DNA of 64,000 nt from Actinomycetospora sp. NBRC 106375. Its GTDB lineage: Bacteria; Actinomycetota; Actinomycetes; Mycobacteriales; Pseudonocardiaceae. Position 1 is the first letter of the stretch. Each line of letters begins with the position of its first letter. Below the pieces are notes generated by a model. It was not told the origin of the DNA. It saw only the letters and a program-made list of their open reading frames with translations, and searched no databases. The stretch spans positions 62,001 through 126,000 of the forward strand of contig NZ_BSTS01000001.1 of the NCBI RefSeq assembly GCF_030269665.1. Direction: 5' to 3'. Both the position numbers and the translations under genes were made by a program. Positions 1 to 8,437 of the stretch are shown one piece after another.

Positions 1-1180
1 GGTCGACGGCGATGGCGCGGACGACGAGGTCGGAGGTCGGCGTGCCGGCGGGGTCGAGGTCGGCGCCGTCCCGGCCCTCCCACCGCGCCACCTGGGCGGC
101 ATCGTTCGCCACGTGGTCGAGGAACCACGGCCGGATGCGCTCGGCGCACCAGGCGTCGAGCGCCAGGCCCGTCGCGACGTGGTCGTCACCGTGCTCGTCG
201 AGCAGGGCGAGGAACCGCTCCACCTGCATCAACGACGTCGACACCCCGCGTCCCGCGGTCGGGTTGGTGGTGCAGACGCTGTCGCCGAGGAACACCAGAC
301 CCGGCAGGGGCAGGCGGCCGGCGTCGTCGAGCTGGCCGCGGTAGGTGTTGTGCAGGCGCCCGCCCGGCAGGACCGGGGTCAGCGGCTCGGCCCGGTCGGG
401 ATCGGTCCACGCCGCGAGCAACGGGATCGCCCGCACGGCGGCGTCGTAGGCGGCGTCGTGACGCAGCAGGGCGAGGCGCCGGTCGGCGCTCGGCCGGGCG
501 ATGAGCGTGGAGAAGACCCCGGCGTCGTGCACGAAGACGATCGCGACGTAGCCGTCGTGCTCCGCGACGGCGCCGATCGGCGAGGTGATCGGGCCCTGCT
601 CCGCGCCCGCTCGCAGGCGGTACTGGCGCGAGACGTAGGACAGCCCGCAGTCCGACGACTCCTCGGGCGCCCGCAGGCCGTCGGCCAGGCGGCCGCCGCG
701 GCCCGTGGCGACGACGACGAGGTCCGCGTCGAGCGACCGGTCGCGCGCCCCGACGCCGACCGCGCGCCCGCCGTCGCGGCGGACCACGTCGGCCCGGGTG
801 CGGACCCTCCGCACGCCCGGCTCCCGCTCGGCGACCCGGCGCAGCTCCCGCTCGACGACCATCCGCCGGCACCGCAGCCCGGCCCCCGCCGGCAGCTCGC
901 CGCCGCCCGCGCCCCCGGACGCGTCCGCTCCGGTGATCGGCTCCGCGCCGAGGGCGAGGAGGGCGTCGACGGCCTCGGGCACCTCGGCGCGCAGCACGTC
1001 GACCGCCTGGCCCCGAAAGGCGTGCGGGTGGTGGAACTGCATCACCCCGCGCCGGGCCCACTGCCCGTCCGGCGCAGGTCCCCGGTCGTTGTCGACCAGC
1101 GCGACCCGGTGCCCCCGCCGGGCCAGCCCGACGACGCTCACGAGGCCGGTCGGGCCCGCGCCGACCACGGCGACGTCCAT
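1..1180 (-). CDS. FAD-dependent oxidoreductase (monooxygenase-like), 3' end beyond window
   Basis: The reading frame begins at an ATG at 1180 and stays open to the left edge, giving about 393 residues with no stop, so the C-terminus is missing. The N-terminus VAVVGAGPTGLVSVVGLARR is a Rossmann dinucleotide (FAD) site. A second FAD motif, GDSVCTTNPTAGRGVS, lies near residue 300 and is typical of the PHBH/flavin-monooxygenase and halogenase-like superfamily, where it contacts the ribityl phosphate. The substrate cannot be told. It is divergent from the exonuclease gene at 1357 across about 175 bp that should carry both promoters. Confidence is high for a flavoprotein and low for any specific reaction. 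Confidence 0.8.
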   Translation of the reverse strand, partial: MDVAVVGAGPTGLVSVVGLARRGHRVALVDNDRGPAPDGQWARRGVMQFHHPHAFRGQAVDVLRAEVPEAVDALLALGAEPITGADASGGAGGGELPAGAGLRCRRMVVERELRRVAEREPGVRRVRTRADVVRRDGGRAVGVGARDRSLDADLVVVATGRGGRLADGLRAPEESSDCGLSYVSRQYRLRAGAEQGPITSPIGAVAEHDGYVAIVFVHDAGVFSTLIARPSADRRLALLRHDAAYDAAVRAIPLLAAWTDPDRAEPLTPVLPGGRLHNTYRGQLDDAGRLPLPGLVFLGDSVCTTNPTAGRGVSTSLMQVERFLALLDEHGDDHVATGLALDAWCAERIRPWFLDHVANDAAQVARWEGRDGADLDPAGTPTSDLVVRAIAVD

Positions 1181-1356
1181 GGTGACCTCCACGGGTTCCC
1201 GCCCAGCGCACCCCGTCCCGCGGGGTGCGTCAAGCACGGTGACCCTCGGCGCCCGCCCGTACCCGCAGCGTCCTGACCAGGGACGACGCCGGTCGCCGAC
1301 TCGCGGTGCGGCCGGTCGGCGTCCGTCCCGGCGGGCGGGGTGGGAAGCTCTCGCGC

Positions 1357-2337
1357 ATGGACGCGCCGGTGATGCTGCTCGACTCGGCCAGCCTGTGGTT
1401 CCGGGCCTTCTACGGGGTGCCCGCCTCGCTCACCGCCGAGGACGGGACGCCGGTCAACGCCGCGCGCGGCTTCTGCGACATGGTCGCCCGCCTGGTGCGG
1501 GAACGTCGCCCCGGCGCCGTGGTCGCCTGCCTCGACCGCGACTGGCGCCCGGCGTTCCGCGTGCGGGCGATCCCGTCGTACAAGGCGCACCGGGTCGACC
1601 CGTCGATGGGCGACCCCTCCTCGCCCGTCGGTGGCGCACCCGACGCCGAGGCCGCGCCGCCCGAGCTCGGCCCGCAGGTGGAGATCATCCTCGAGGTGCT
1701 CGCGGCGGCCGGGATCCCCACCGCGGGCGCCGAGGGCTACGAGGCCGACGACGTCATCGGCACCCTCTGCGCCACCGAGGCCACCGACGCGATCGAGGTC
1801 GTCAGCGGCGACCGCGACCTGCTCCAGCTCGTGCGCGACGAGCCGGCCCCGGTCCGGATCGTCTACATCGCCCGCGGGGTGTCGAAGTACGAGCTCTACG
1901 GACCCGAGGACGTCGCCGCCCGCTACGGCGTGCCGGTGGCGCGGGCGGGTGACGGCTACGCCGAGATGGCGATGCTGCGCGGCGACCCCTCCGACGGCCT
2001 GCCCGGCGTCGCCGGGATCGGGGAGAAGACCGCGGCGCAGGTGGTCTCGAAGTTCGGGTCCTGGGACGAGATGATCAACGCGGTGCTCGACCGCTCGGAT
2101 CAGCGGATGTCCTCGGCCGTGCGCGCCAAGATGGCGAAGGCCGGCGAGTACCTCGTCAAGGCGCCGGAGGTCGTGCGCGTCGCCCCGGACGCCCCGCTCG
2201 ACTGGACCGGTGAGCGCCGCGCGCTGCCCCACGAGCCCGTCGACACGGACAAGCTCACCGACCTCGCCGAGCGGTGGAACCTCACGGGCTCGGTCGACCG
2301 CCTCGTCGCCGCGCTGAAGGGCGAGGAGGCTCCGTAG
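1357..2337 (+). CDS. 5'-3' exonuclease (PolI N-terminal-like, Rv2090 type)
   Basis: 326 aa stand-alone relative of the 5'-nuclease domain of DNA polymerase I (FEN superfamily). The metal-binding acidic motifs are visible: LLDSASLWFRAF at the N-terminus, ACLDRDWRPAFR, EGYEADDVIGTL and VVSGDRDLLQLV. The helix-3-turn-helix DNA-binding segment is GDPSDGLPGVAGIGEKTAAQ. No polymerase or proofreading domain follows. I chose the ATG at 1357 because MDAPVMLLDS starts the conserved first strand; an in-frame start at 1306 would add 17 unconserved residues. The family is expected to remove 5' flaps or RNA primers. It converges on the YjbR gene, and its position beside helY matches the mycobacterial order. 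Confidence 0.9.
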   Translation: MDAPVMLLDSASLWFRAFYGVPASLTAEDGTPVNAARGFCDMVARLVRERRPGAVVACLDRDWRPAFRVRAIPSYKAHRVDPSMGDPSSPVGGAPDAEAAPPELGPQVEIILEVLAAAGIPTAGAEGYEADDVIGTLCATEATDAIEVVSGDRDLLQLVRDEPAPVRIVYIARGVSKYELYGPEDVAARYGVPVARAGDGYAEMAMLRGDPSDGLPGVAGIGEKTAAQVVSKFGSWDEMINAVLDRSDQRMSSAVRAKMAKAGEYLVKAPEVVRVAPDAPLDWTGERRALPHEPVDTDKLTDLAERWNLTGSVDRLVAALKGEEAP

Positions 2338-2349
2338 TCGTTCCCGCGC

Positions 2350-2754
2350 CTAGGAGCGGCCCTGCTCGGCGAGCCACGCGTTCGCCACCGTCTTCGGGGC
2401 CCGCAGGACCCAGGCCTCCTCGACGAGCTCACGCAGCTCGTCGGCGCCGATCCGCTCGAGCCGCACCAGCACCGCCGGGTAGCCGTCGAAGTGCGGGGTC
2501 GTGAAGTAGACGTCGGGGTCGTCGGCGAGCAGCGCCTGCTTGACGCCCTCGTCGGCCACGCGGACCCCGAGCACGTCGCCGTCGGGCAGCGGGACACCGG
2601 TCTCGGCGAGCGCGGCCTCGTCCGCCCTGCGCAGCGGCCGCTCCCAGACGAAGCCCCTCGACGACACCCGCCAGTGCGCCGATCCCCAGGACACCTTCTC
2701 CGTGGTGCGCGGGAGCGCGAGCGCGAGGCGGCGGACGTCGTCGAGGGTGGCCAT
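2350..2754 (-). CDS. MmcQ/YjbR family DNA-binding-fold protein
   Basis: 134 aa protein starting MATLDDVRRLALALP, with the family hallmarks: an early ALPxTxE-like segment (ALPRTTEKVSWGSAHWRV), a central VRVADEGVKQALL stretch, and a YFTTPHFDGYPAVLVRL core. The fold (CyaY-like, double wing) is known from E. coli YjbR and the MmcQ family, but the molecular role is unsettled. Its ATG overlaps the stop of the upstream DUF4333 gene (TGATG), so the two are probably translationally coupled. The length is normal for the family. Confidence 0.85.
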   Translation of the reverse strand: MATLDDVRRLALALPRTTEKVSWGSAHWRVSSRGFVWERPLRRADEAALAETGVPLPDGDVLGVRVADEGVKQALLADDPDVYFTTPHFDGYPAVLVRLERIGADELRELVEEAWVLRAPKTVANAWLAEQGRS

Positions 2755-3791
2755 CAGCGCGGCTGGCCGACCGAGTAGGTCCCCTGGCCGTCGAGCACCG
2801 CGACCGGGATCTGGACCGGGCGCCCGTCGACCGTCGCCGAGCAGGTGAACCGCACCCCGGCCCGGACCTCCTGGTCCGCCGGGCACGACACGTCGGTGAT
2901 CTGGCGCCGCCAGTCGTCGGTGACGACGCGCGTGACGCCCTGCGCCACCGAGTCCGCGTCGAGGACGTCCACGCGCGCGAACCTCGGGCCGACGACGAAC
3001 GCGAGGAGCCCGACCACGATCAGCGCCACGAGCAGCAGCGCACCCCCGATGATGCCGACGACCTTCCAGGGGAACGGACGGCGCGGCGCCGGCGGGTACG
3101 GCCCGCCCCACCCCGGGCCCGCCTGACCGCCCCAGCCGGGGGGTCCACTGCCGGGTGCCGCCCAGACGTTGGTGCCCGGGCCGCCGTGACCGCCCTGACC
3201 TGGCGGTGGGTAGGGGCCGGGCTGCGGGAACTGGCCGGTCGAGAACTGGCCGGTCGAGAACTGGCCGGTCCGGCCGTAGCCCGGCGGGAGCGGACCGGTC
3301 GGCGGATAGCCGGGTTGACCGGGTTGACCGGGCTGGCCGGGCTGGCCGGGTGGGGCGCCGTAGCCCGTGGGTGGCGTGGAGCCCGCCGCCTGCCCGTAGT
3401 CCACCGTCTGTCCGTAGCCGGAGGTCTGTCCGTAGCCGGAGGTCTGTCCGTAGCCGGAGGTCTGTCCGTAGCCGGCGGTCTGACCCTGGCCCGACGGCTG
3501 ACCCCAGCCGGTCGGTGCGGAACCGGGCTGCGTGAACGCCGGATCCCCGCCCGGCCGCGCGAACGCGGACTCCCCGGCCGGCGAGGCCGTCGGGCCGGCG
3601 GACGGCGTGCCGTCCGGCGGGGTCGGTTCCGGCGGGGTCGGTTCCTGCGGGGACGCCTCCCGCGGGGACGCGGACGGCCCGCTCGCCGCTGCCGTCTCGC
3701 CGGGTGCCGGCTCGGCCGGGTCCGTCCGGGAGTCGTCGGGGCGGGCCCAGGGCGACGTGCGCCCCTGCGGTTCGTCCGGGGGCGTCGTCAT
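2754..3791 (-). CDS. DUF4333 membrane protein with long Gly/Gln/Pro-rich cytoplasmic tail
   Basis: 345 aa. Residues 1 to about 240 are low complexity: an acidic Pro/Ser/Thr segment, then GYGQTS hexapeptide repeats, GQP tripeptides and GQFST pentapeptides. A single transmembrane helix follows (VVGIIGGALLLVALIVVGLL), then an extracellular DUF4333 domain of about 90 residues with two cysteines (ITDVSCP and RFTCSATV) that could form a disulfide. The start ATG at 3791 has a GGGGGAG ribosome-binding site 9 bases upstream. In mycobacteria a membrane protein occupies the same place downstream of helY. Function is unknown; an N-terminal low-complexity tail plus an extracytoplasmic domain suggests a cell-envelope anchor or sensor, which is inference. 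Confidence 0.8.
   Translation of the reverse strand: MTTPPDEPQGRTSPWARPDDSRTDPAEPAPGETAAASGPSASPREASPQEPTPPEPTPPDGTPSAGPTASPAGESAFARPGGDPAFTQPGSAPTGWGQPSGQGQTAGYGQTSGYGQTSGYGQTSGYGQTVDYGQAAGSTPPTGYGAPPGQPGQPGQPGQPGYPPTGPLPPGYGRTGQFSTGQFSTGQFPQPGPYPPPGQGGHGGPGTNVWAAPGSGPPGWGGQAGPGWGGPYPPAPRRPFPWKVVGIIGGALLLVALIVVGLLAFVVGPRFARVDVLDADSVAQGVTRVVTDDWRRQITDVSCPADQEVRAGVRFTCSATVDGRPVQIPVAVLDGQGTYSVGQPR
3228..3480. repeat. In-frame short tandem repeats inside the DUF4333 gene
   Basis: Three kinds of tandem repeat follow one another. 3409-3480 holds four 18-bp units encoding GYGQTS, the last slightly divergent, preceded by a degenerate unit at 3391-3408. About 3309-3350 holds 9-bp units encoding GQP. 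About 3228-3272 holds three 15-bp units encoding GQFST. All unit lengths are multiples of three, so copy-number changes would only lengthen or shorten the disordered tail. Confidence 0.85.
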
Positions 3792-3850
3792 CGGTCGAGC
3801 TCCCCCGATGGCGTGCTCTGCCCGGTGCTCCGTCTCCCGGTGCTCACCTG

Positions 3851-6730
3851 TCAGCCCTCTCCCACGGCGACGACGCCGCGCCGGATGGCGCGGACCGCGT
3901 CGGCGGCGGCGCGGCCGACCGTGTCCCCGGTGCCCGCGACGGCGCGGATCTGGTCGAGCAGGTCGACGACCTGCCGGCACCAGCGCACGAAGTCTCCCGC
4001 GGAGAGCTCGGTGCCGTGCGCGCGGGCCCCGGCCAGGACCGTCGCCAGGGTGTCGCCGCGCACCCACCGGTGGACCGGCCACGCGAACCCGAGGTCGGGC
4101 TCGCGGGTGCGGTCGAGGTGGTGGCGGCGTTCGTCGGCGACGAGGTCGTGCCAGAGCTGCACCGTCTGCTCGACGGCCGAGGTCGCGTCGTCGGGGACGC
4201 GCGGGACGCCGCCGTCGTCGCGACGGCTGTCGTACACCAGCGACGACGCGACGGCCGCGATCTCCGCGGGTCCGAGGCCCCGCCAGACGCCGTGGCGCAG
4301 GCACTCCGCGACGAGGAGGTCCGACTCGCCCCACAGCCGGGACAGCCGCCGGCCGTCGTCGGTGACGTTCTGCTCGGCGTCGGGGGCGTCGTCGAGGTAG
4401 CCGCGCTCGCCGAGGAGCCCGCGGATGCGGTCGAAGGTGCGGGCCAGCGAGTGGGTCGTGGAGCGCACCCGGGACTGCAGCTGCTCGGTCTCGCGCTCGA
4501 GGCGCTGGTAGCGCTCGAACCACCGGGCCCGCTGGTCGCGATCGGCCAGGCCGTGGCACGGGTGGCTGCGCAGGGCCCGGCGCAGGGACGCGAGCTCGGG
4601 GTCCTCGTTCTCCGCGCCGCGCCGACGGCGCGCGGAGCCGGAGCGGGTCGGCGGCTCGATCCCGGTCTCGCGCAGCGCGTTCGCGATGTCGCGGCGCACG
4701 CGGGGCACGCGGTGGTCGACCTTGCGGGGCAGCTTCATCGTGCCCAGGGCCGTCACCGGCTCGGGGAAGTCGGCGAGCGAGAGCCGGCCCGCCCAGCGGT
4801 CCTCGGTGAGCACCAGGGGGCGCGGCTCCATCCCCCGCGGGCTGCGGTCGATGCCCGGGTCGATCACGACGGCGAGCCCGGCGCGCTTGCCGCCGGGCAC
4901 GGCGATGACGTCCCCGGGCCGCAGGGCCTCCAGCGACCCGGCGGCCTCGGCCTTCTGCGCCGAGCGCCCCTGGCGCGAGAGCACCTTCTCGCGCTCGGAC
5001 ACCCGCCGGCGCAGGTCCATGTACTCGGCGAAGTCGCGGAAGGCGGTCCCTTCCGGAGCGTCCTCGCCTGCGTGGCCCCCGGCCGCCTCGGCGTAGCCGG
5101 CGAGGGCCTCGCGGTTGCGCTCGAGCTTCTTGGCCAGACCGACGACGCTGCGGTCGGCCTGGAACTGCGCGAACGACTGCTCGAGCAGCTCGCGGGCGTC
5201 CTCGACGCCGAGCCGGTCGACCAGGTTGACGGCCATGTTGTAGCCGGGACGGAACGACGACCGCAGCGGGTACGTGCGGGTCGAGGCCAGGCCCGCGACC
5301 TGCTCGGGGTCGACGCCCGGCGTCCACACCACCACCGCGTGGCCCTCGACATCGATGCCGCGCCGCCCCGCCCGGCCGGTGAGCTGCGTGTACTCCCCTG
5401 GCGTGAGCTCGACATGGGCCTCGCCGTTGTACTTCACGAGCTTCTCGAGCACGACCGTGCGCGCCGGCATGTTGATGCCGAGCGCGAGCGTCTCGGTGGC
5501 GAACACCGCCCGCACCAGGCCGCGGACGAACAGCTCCTCGACGGTCTCCTTGAACGCGGGCAGCATCCCGGCGTGGTGCGCCGCCACGCCACGCTCGAGG
5601 CCCTCGCGCCACTCCCAGTAGCCCAGGACCTCGAGGTCGGCGTCCGGCAGCCCGGACGTGCGCCGTTCCACGACCTCCCGGATCGCGGTCACGTCGTCGG
5701 GGCCGGTGAGCCGCAGCCCGGAGCGGACGCACTGGGTGACCGCCGCGTCGCACCCGGCCCGGCTGAAGATGAAGGTGATCGCGGGCAGCAGCCCGGCGGC
5801 GTCCAGACGCTCGATGACGTCGACCCGCGACGGCGGCCGGAACCCCGAGGACCCGCCGCGTCCCGGCGGCCCGGACCGCCCCGGTCCCCCGCGCCGGTCG
5901 CCGCCCCGGCCGTTGCGCCCCGGCGGCCCCGAGCGCGCCTTGCCCCCGCGCACGGGGTGCCCGCGGTCGACCTCGGCGACCGCGCGCACGAGCGTGGGGT
6001 CGACCTTCAGCGCCGACGTCCCGCCGCGACGTTCCTCGGCGAACAGGTCGAACATCCGGTGGCCGACGACCATGTGCTGCCACAGCGGCACGGGCCGCGT
6101 CTCGTCGACGACGACGGTCGTGTCGCCCCGGACGGTCACGAGCCAGTCGCCGAACTCCTCGGCGTTGCTGACCGTCGCCGACAGCGAGGCGATCTGCACG
6201 TGCTCGGGCAGGTGGAGGATGACCTCCTCCCACACCGCGCCGCGGAAGCGGTCGGCGAGGTAGTGCACCTCGTCCATCACCACGTAGGCGAGGCCCTCGA
6301 GCGCCGGCGCCTCGGCGTAGAGCATGTTCCGCAGGACCTCGGTGGTCATGACCACCACCGGGGCGTTGCCGTTGATGGCGGCGTCGCCGGTCAGCAGCCC
6401 GACCGCGTCGGCGCCGTGGCGCTCCACCAGGTCGGCGTACTTCTGGTTCGACAGCGCCTTGATCGGCGTCGTGTAGAAGCACTTCTGCCCGCGGGCGAGC
6501 GCCAGGTGCACCGCGAACTCGCCGACGACCGTCTTGCCGGCACCGGTCGGCGCGCACACCAGCACGCCGTGGCCCTGCTCGAGGGCCAGGCAGGAGCGTC
6601 GCTGGAAGTCGTCGAGCTCGAAGGACAGCTCGGTCGCGAACAGGGAGAGCTGCGGATGTGCGGCGCGCGTGCGGGCCTGCTCGTAGGCCTCGGCGGGAGA
6701 GCGAGTGGCCACATCCCCACACTGACACAT
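3851..6730 (-). CDS. helY: DEAD/DEAH-box RNA helicase HelY (Ski2/Mtr4-like)
   Basis: 959 aa superfamily-2 helicase. Walker A is CAPTGAGKT (Lys66), the Walker B box is DEVH (153-156), motif III is SLSAT, and motif VI reads YTQLTGRAGRRGID. An Arg/Gly/Pro-rich insertion at residues 257-300 separates the RecA lobes and is not part of the standard fold. The C-terminal region (from about 560) matches the arch/helical part of actinobacterial HelY proteins. The start at 6730 gives MCQCGDVATRS; a GTG at residue 8 (VATRSPAEAY) is a plausible alternative. The expected role is ATP-dependent RNA unwinding in RNA turnover. It lies downstream of tatC, as in mycobacteria. Confidence 0.93.
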   Translation of the reverse strand: MCQCGDVATRSPAEAYEQARTRAAHPQLSLFATELSFELDDFQRRSCLALEQGHGVLVCAPTGAGKTVVGEFAVHLALARGQKCFYTTPIKALSNQKYADLVERHGADAVGLLTGDAAINGNAPVVVMTTEVLRNMLYAEAPALEGLAYVVMDEVHYLADRFRGAVWEEVILHLPEHVQIASLSATVSNAEEFGDWLVTVRGDTTVVVDETRPVPLWQHMVVGHRMFDLFAEERRGGTSALKVDPTLVRAVAEVDRGHPVRGGKARSGPPGRNGRGGDRRGGPGRSGPPGRGGSSGFRPPSRVDVIERLDAAGLLPAITFIFSRAGCDAAVTQCVRSGLRLTGPDDVTAIREVVERRTSGLPDADLEVLGYWEWREGLERGVAAHHAGMLPAFKETVEELFVRGLVRAVFATETLALGINMPARTVVLEKLVKYNGEAHVELTPGEYTQLTGRAGRRGIDVEGHAVVVWTPGVDPEQVAGLASTRTYPLRSSFRPGYNMAVNLVDRLGVEDARELLEQSFAQFQADRSVVGLAKKLERNREALAGYAEAAGGHAGEDAPEGTAFRDFAEYMDLRRRVSEREKVLSRQGRSAQKAEAAGSLEALRPGDVIAVPGGKRAGLAVVIDPGIDRSPRGMEPRPLVLTEDRWAGRLSLADFPEPVTALGTMKLPRKVDHRVPRVRRDIANALRETGIEPPTRSGSARRRRGAENEDPELASLRRALRSHPCHGLADRDQRARWFERYQRLERETEQLQSRVRSTTHSLARTFDRIRGLLGERGYLDDAPDAEQNVTDDGRRLSRLWGESDLLVAECLRHGVWRGLGPAEIAAVASSLVYDSRRDDGGVPRVPDDATSAVEQTVQLWHDLVADERRHHLDRTREPDLGFAWPVHRWVRGDTLATVLAGARAHGTELSAGDFVRWCRQVVDLLDQIRAVAGTGDTVGRAAADAVRAIRRGVVAVGEG

Positions 6731-6770
6731 CCGACGGGCCTACCTACGGCTCAGGTGGGCTCGGATCGGC

Positions 6771-7790
6771 TCAGGTCACGTCCCACCGGTCGGTGGAGCC
6801 GTCGTTCGCCCGGTCGGTGGCCGTCGGCGGGATCGGTTCGATGCGGGGCGAGGGCGTCGCGGCCGGACCCGGCGAGCCGAGACGGTCGTCCAGCGGCGAG
6901 GGCTGGTCGGGGTCGAGGCCGTCCCACCCCTGCTCGAGGCGGCGCTGGGCGGCCCGCTTGTCGTGCACCCGCGCGACCTGGATCGAGAACTCGAGCAGCA
7001 GGACCAACGAGACCCCGAGGGCGAGCATCGAGATCGGGTCCTGCCCCGGCGTCGCGATCGCCGCGAACACGAACAGGCCGAAGATCAGGCCCCGTCGCCA
7101 GCGCTTGAGCTGGGCGTACGAGACCACCCCGACGCGGTTGAGCATCACCACGAGCAGCGGCAGCTCGAAGCTCACCCCGAAGATGATCAGCAGGGCGACC
7201 AGCAGGCTGAAGTAGTCCGAGCCGCGCAGCACCGTCGTCTGGATGTCGCCGCCGACGGTGAACAGGAACTGCAGGGCCTGGGTGACCACGAAGTAGGCGA
7301 GCACGGCGCCGGCGGTGAAGAGCACCACCGCCGCGCTGACGAACACGTACGCGAAGCGCTTCTCCTTCGCGTAGAGCCCCGGCGTGATGAAGCCCCAGAT
7401 CTGGGCGAACCAGATCGGGCTCGACAGCAGCGCGCCGGCCGTCGCGGCGACCTTGAGACGCAGGGTGAACTGCTCGAACACCCCGAACGCGACCAGGCGG
7501 CACTCCTGCCCGCCACCGAACTGGACGCGGTTCTCGGGGGGCAGCTCGCAGTAGGGCTCGGTGAGGATCTGGCCGAGCGACGGCAACCCGAACGGGTGTG
7601 CGGTGTACCAGACGAAGCCCAGGATCGTGCCGACCGCGACGGCGAGCAGCGCGATCGCGAGCCGCCGGCGCAGCTCGTAGATGTGCTCGACGAGCGTCAT
7701 CGTGCCGTCGGGGTTGGCCCGGCGGCGCGCACCGGGCCAGCGCAGGCTGCGCCACCACCGGGCACGCGACGCGTCCCCGGAGGTCGTCAT
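6771..7790 (-). CDS. tatC: Sec-independent protein translocase subunit TatC
   Basis: 339 aa. The N-terminal cytoplasmic stretch carries the conserved TatC signature MTLVEHIYELRRRL, followed by the expected six membrane segments, for example LAIALLAVAVGTILGFVWY at about 40-60 and an SFELPLLVVMLNRVGVVS segment near 200. TatC is the receptor for twin-arginine signal peptides and forms the translocase with TatA at the plasma membrane. The C-terminus has a roughly 75-residue charged, proline-rich tail, longer than in E. coli but common in actinobacteria. It is 46 bp downstream of tatA, presumably in one transcript. Confidence 0.95.
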   Translation of the reverse strand: MTTSGDASRARWWRSLRWPGARRRANPDGTMTLVEHIYELRRRLAIALLAVAVGTILGFVWYTAHPFGLPSLGQILTEPYCELPPENRVQFGGGQECRLVAFGVFEQFTLRLKVAATAGALLSSPIWFAQIWGFITPGLYAKEKRFAYVFVSAAVVLFTAGAVLAYFVVTQALQFLFTVGGDIQTTVLRGSDYFSLLVALLIIFGVSFELPLLVVMLNRVGVVSYAQLKRWRRGLIFGLFVFAAIATPGQDPISMLALGVSLVLLLEFSIQVARVHDKRAAQRRLEQGWDGLDPDQPSPLDDRLGSPGPAATPSPRIEPIPPTATDRANDGSTDRWDVT

Positions 7791-7836
7791 CGGCGGCTCA
7801 GATCTCGGAGGTCTCGGAGGCCGGCGCGGTGCCGGC

Positions 7837-8112
7837 TCAGGACGAGCTGGAGCCCGGCTGCGTGGACCGGGTCTCCTGCTGGGGCGCGGTGCCGTTGACG
7901 CTGCTGGTGCCCTCGTCGAGCTGGCGACCCGGCGCCTGCGGCTCAGCCGCGGCCTGGCCCGGCTTGGAGGCCTGCTCGTCCTCGCGCAGCCCGCGCGTCT
8001 CGGCCTTGAAGATGCGCATGGACTGGCCCAGCCCCCGCGCCATGTCGGGCAGCTTCTTGGCGCTGAACAGCAGCACCACGCCGACGATCGCGACGATGAC
8101 CCATTCGCTCAC
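7837..8112 (-). CDS. tatA: Twin-arginine translocase pore subunit TatA
   Basis: 91 aa: a short hydrophobic helix ([20 protein letters not shown]), the conserved hinge, and an amphipathic helix ([19 protein letters not shown]), then a polar Gln/Pro-rich tail. It oligomerises to form the passage for folded proteins. It sits just upstream of tatC in the same direction, as usual for actinobacteria. No tatB is seen here, in line with many actinobacteria that keep it elsewhere. Confidence 0.94.
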   Translation of the reverse strand: MSEWVIVAIVGVVLLFSAKKLPDMARGLGQSMRIFKAETRGLREDEQASKPGQAAAEPQAPGRQLDEGTSSVNGTAPQQETRSTQPGSSSS

Positions 8113-8143
8113 GGTCTGGCTCCTTCCACGGTGGGAGCTGATG

Positions 8144-8341
8144 CTACGCGCGACGCTCGGCGAGGCGGACCTTCAGCGCGGCCACGCGGGCGTTGATCAA
8201 CCCGGCGTCCCGGCCGAGCTGCTCGCGTGCCACCCCGGCGACCACACCGAATCGCTTGACGGGCCCGAGCAGCGCGGCGACGGCCAGCCCGAGACCGACC
8301 AGTGCCACGAGCACCACGATGACGCTCCACAGGTACGGCAC
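8144..8341 (-). CDS. Small single-span membrane protein, unknown function
   Basis: 65 aa from a GTG start: [20 protein letters not shown] forms one membrane helix, followed by a charged helical tail ([30 protein letters not shown]). I chose the GTG at 8341 because the frame upstream is basic and unconserved in look. Small membrane proteins like this are often found upstream of tatA in actinobacteria, which hints at co-transcription, but I do not recognise a named family. Confidence 0.65.
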   Translation of the reverse strand: MPYLWSVIVVLVALVGLGLAVAALLGPVKRFGVVAGVAREQLGRDAGLINARVAALKVRLAERRA

Positions 8342-8437
8342 CCGTCCGAGCCTATCGGTCCGTCGTGACCGGAGGGTGAACGCCCGTGCGCATCCGGCAT
8401 CGCGCCTCACGCAACCCGCGGCCTTCCCGCCCGGGCC

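Noticed and set aside
186-1211. Arg/Gly/Pro-rich minus-strand frame near the left edge
   Set aside because: A different minus-strand frame from 1180 encodes clear FAD motifs; this one has shadow composition.
2754-6728. Single large minus-strand frame joining a helicase-overlapping part to the DUF4333 protein
   Set aside because: Only the last 345 codons look like protein; the upstream part is out of frame with HelY, which is the real gene there.
3704-7108. Very long open frame on the plus strand across helY and the gene beside it
   Set aside because: It is antisense to strongly conserved motifs (Walker A, DEVH) and has the composition of a GC-rich shadow frame.
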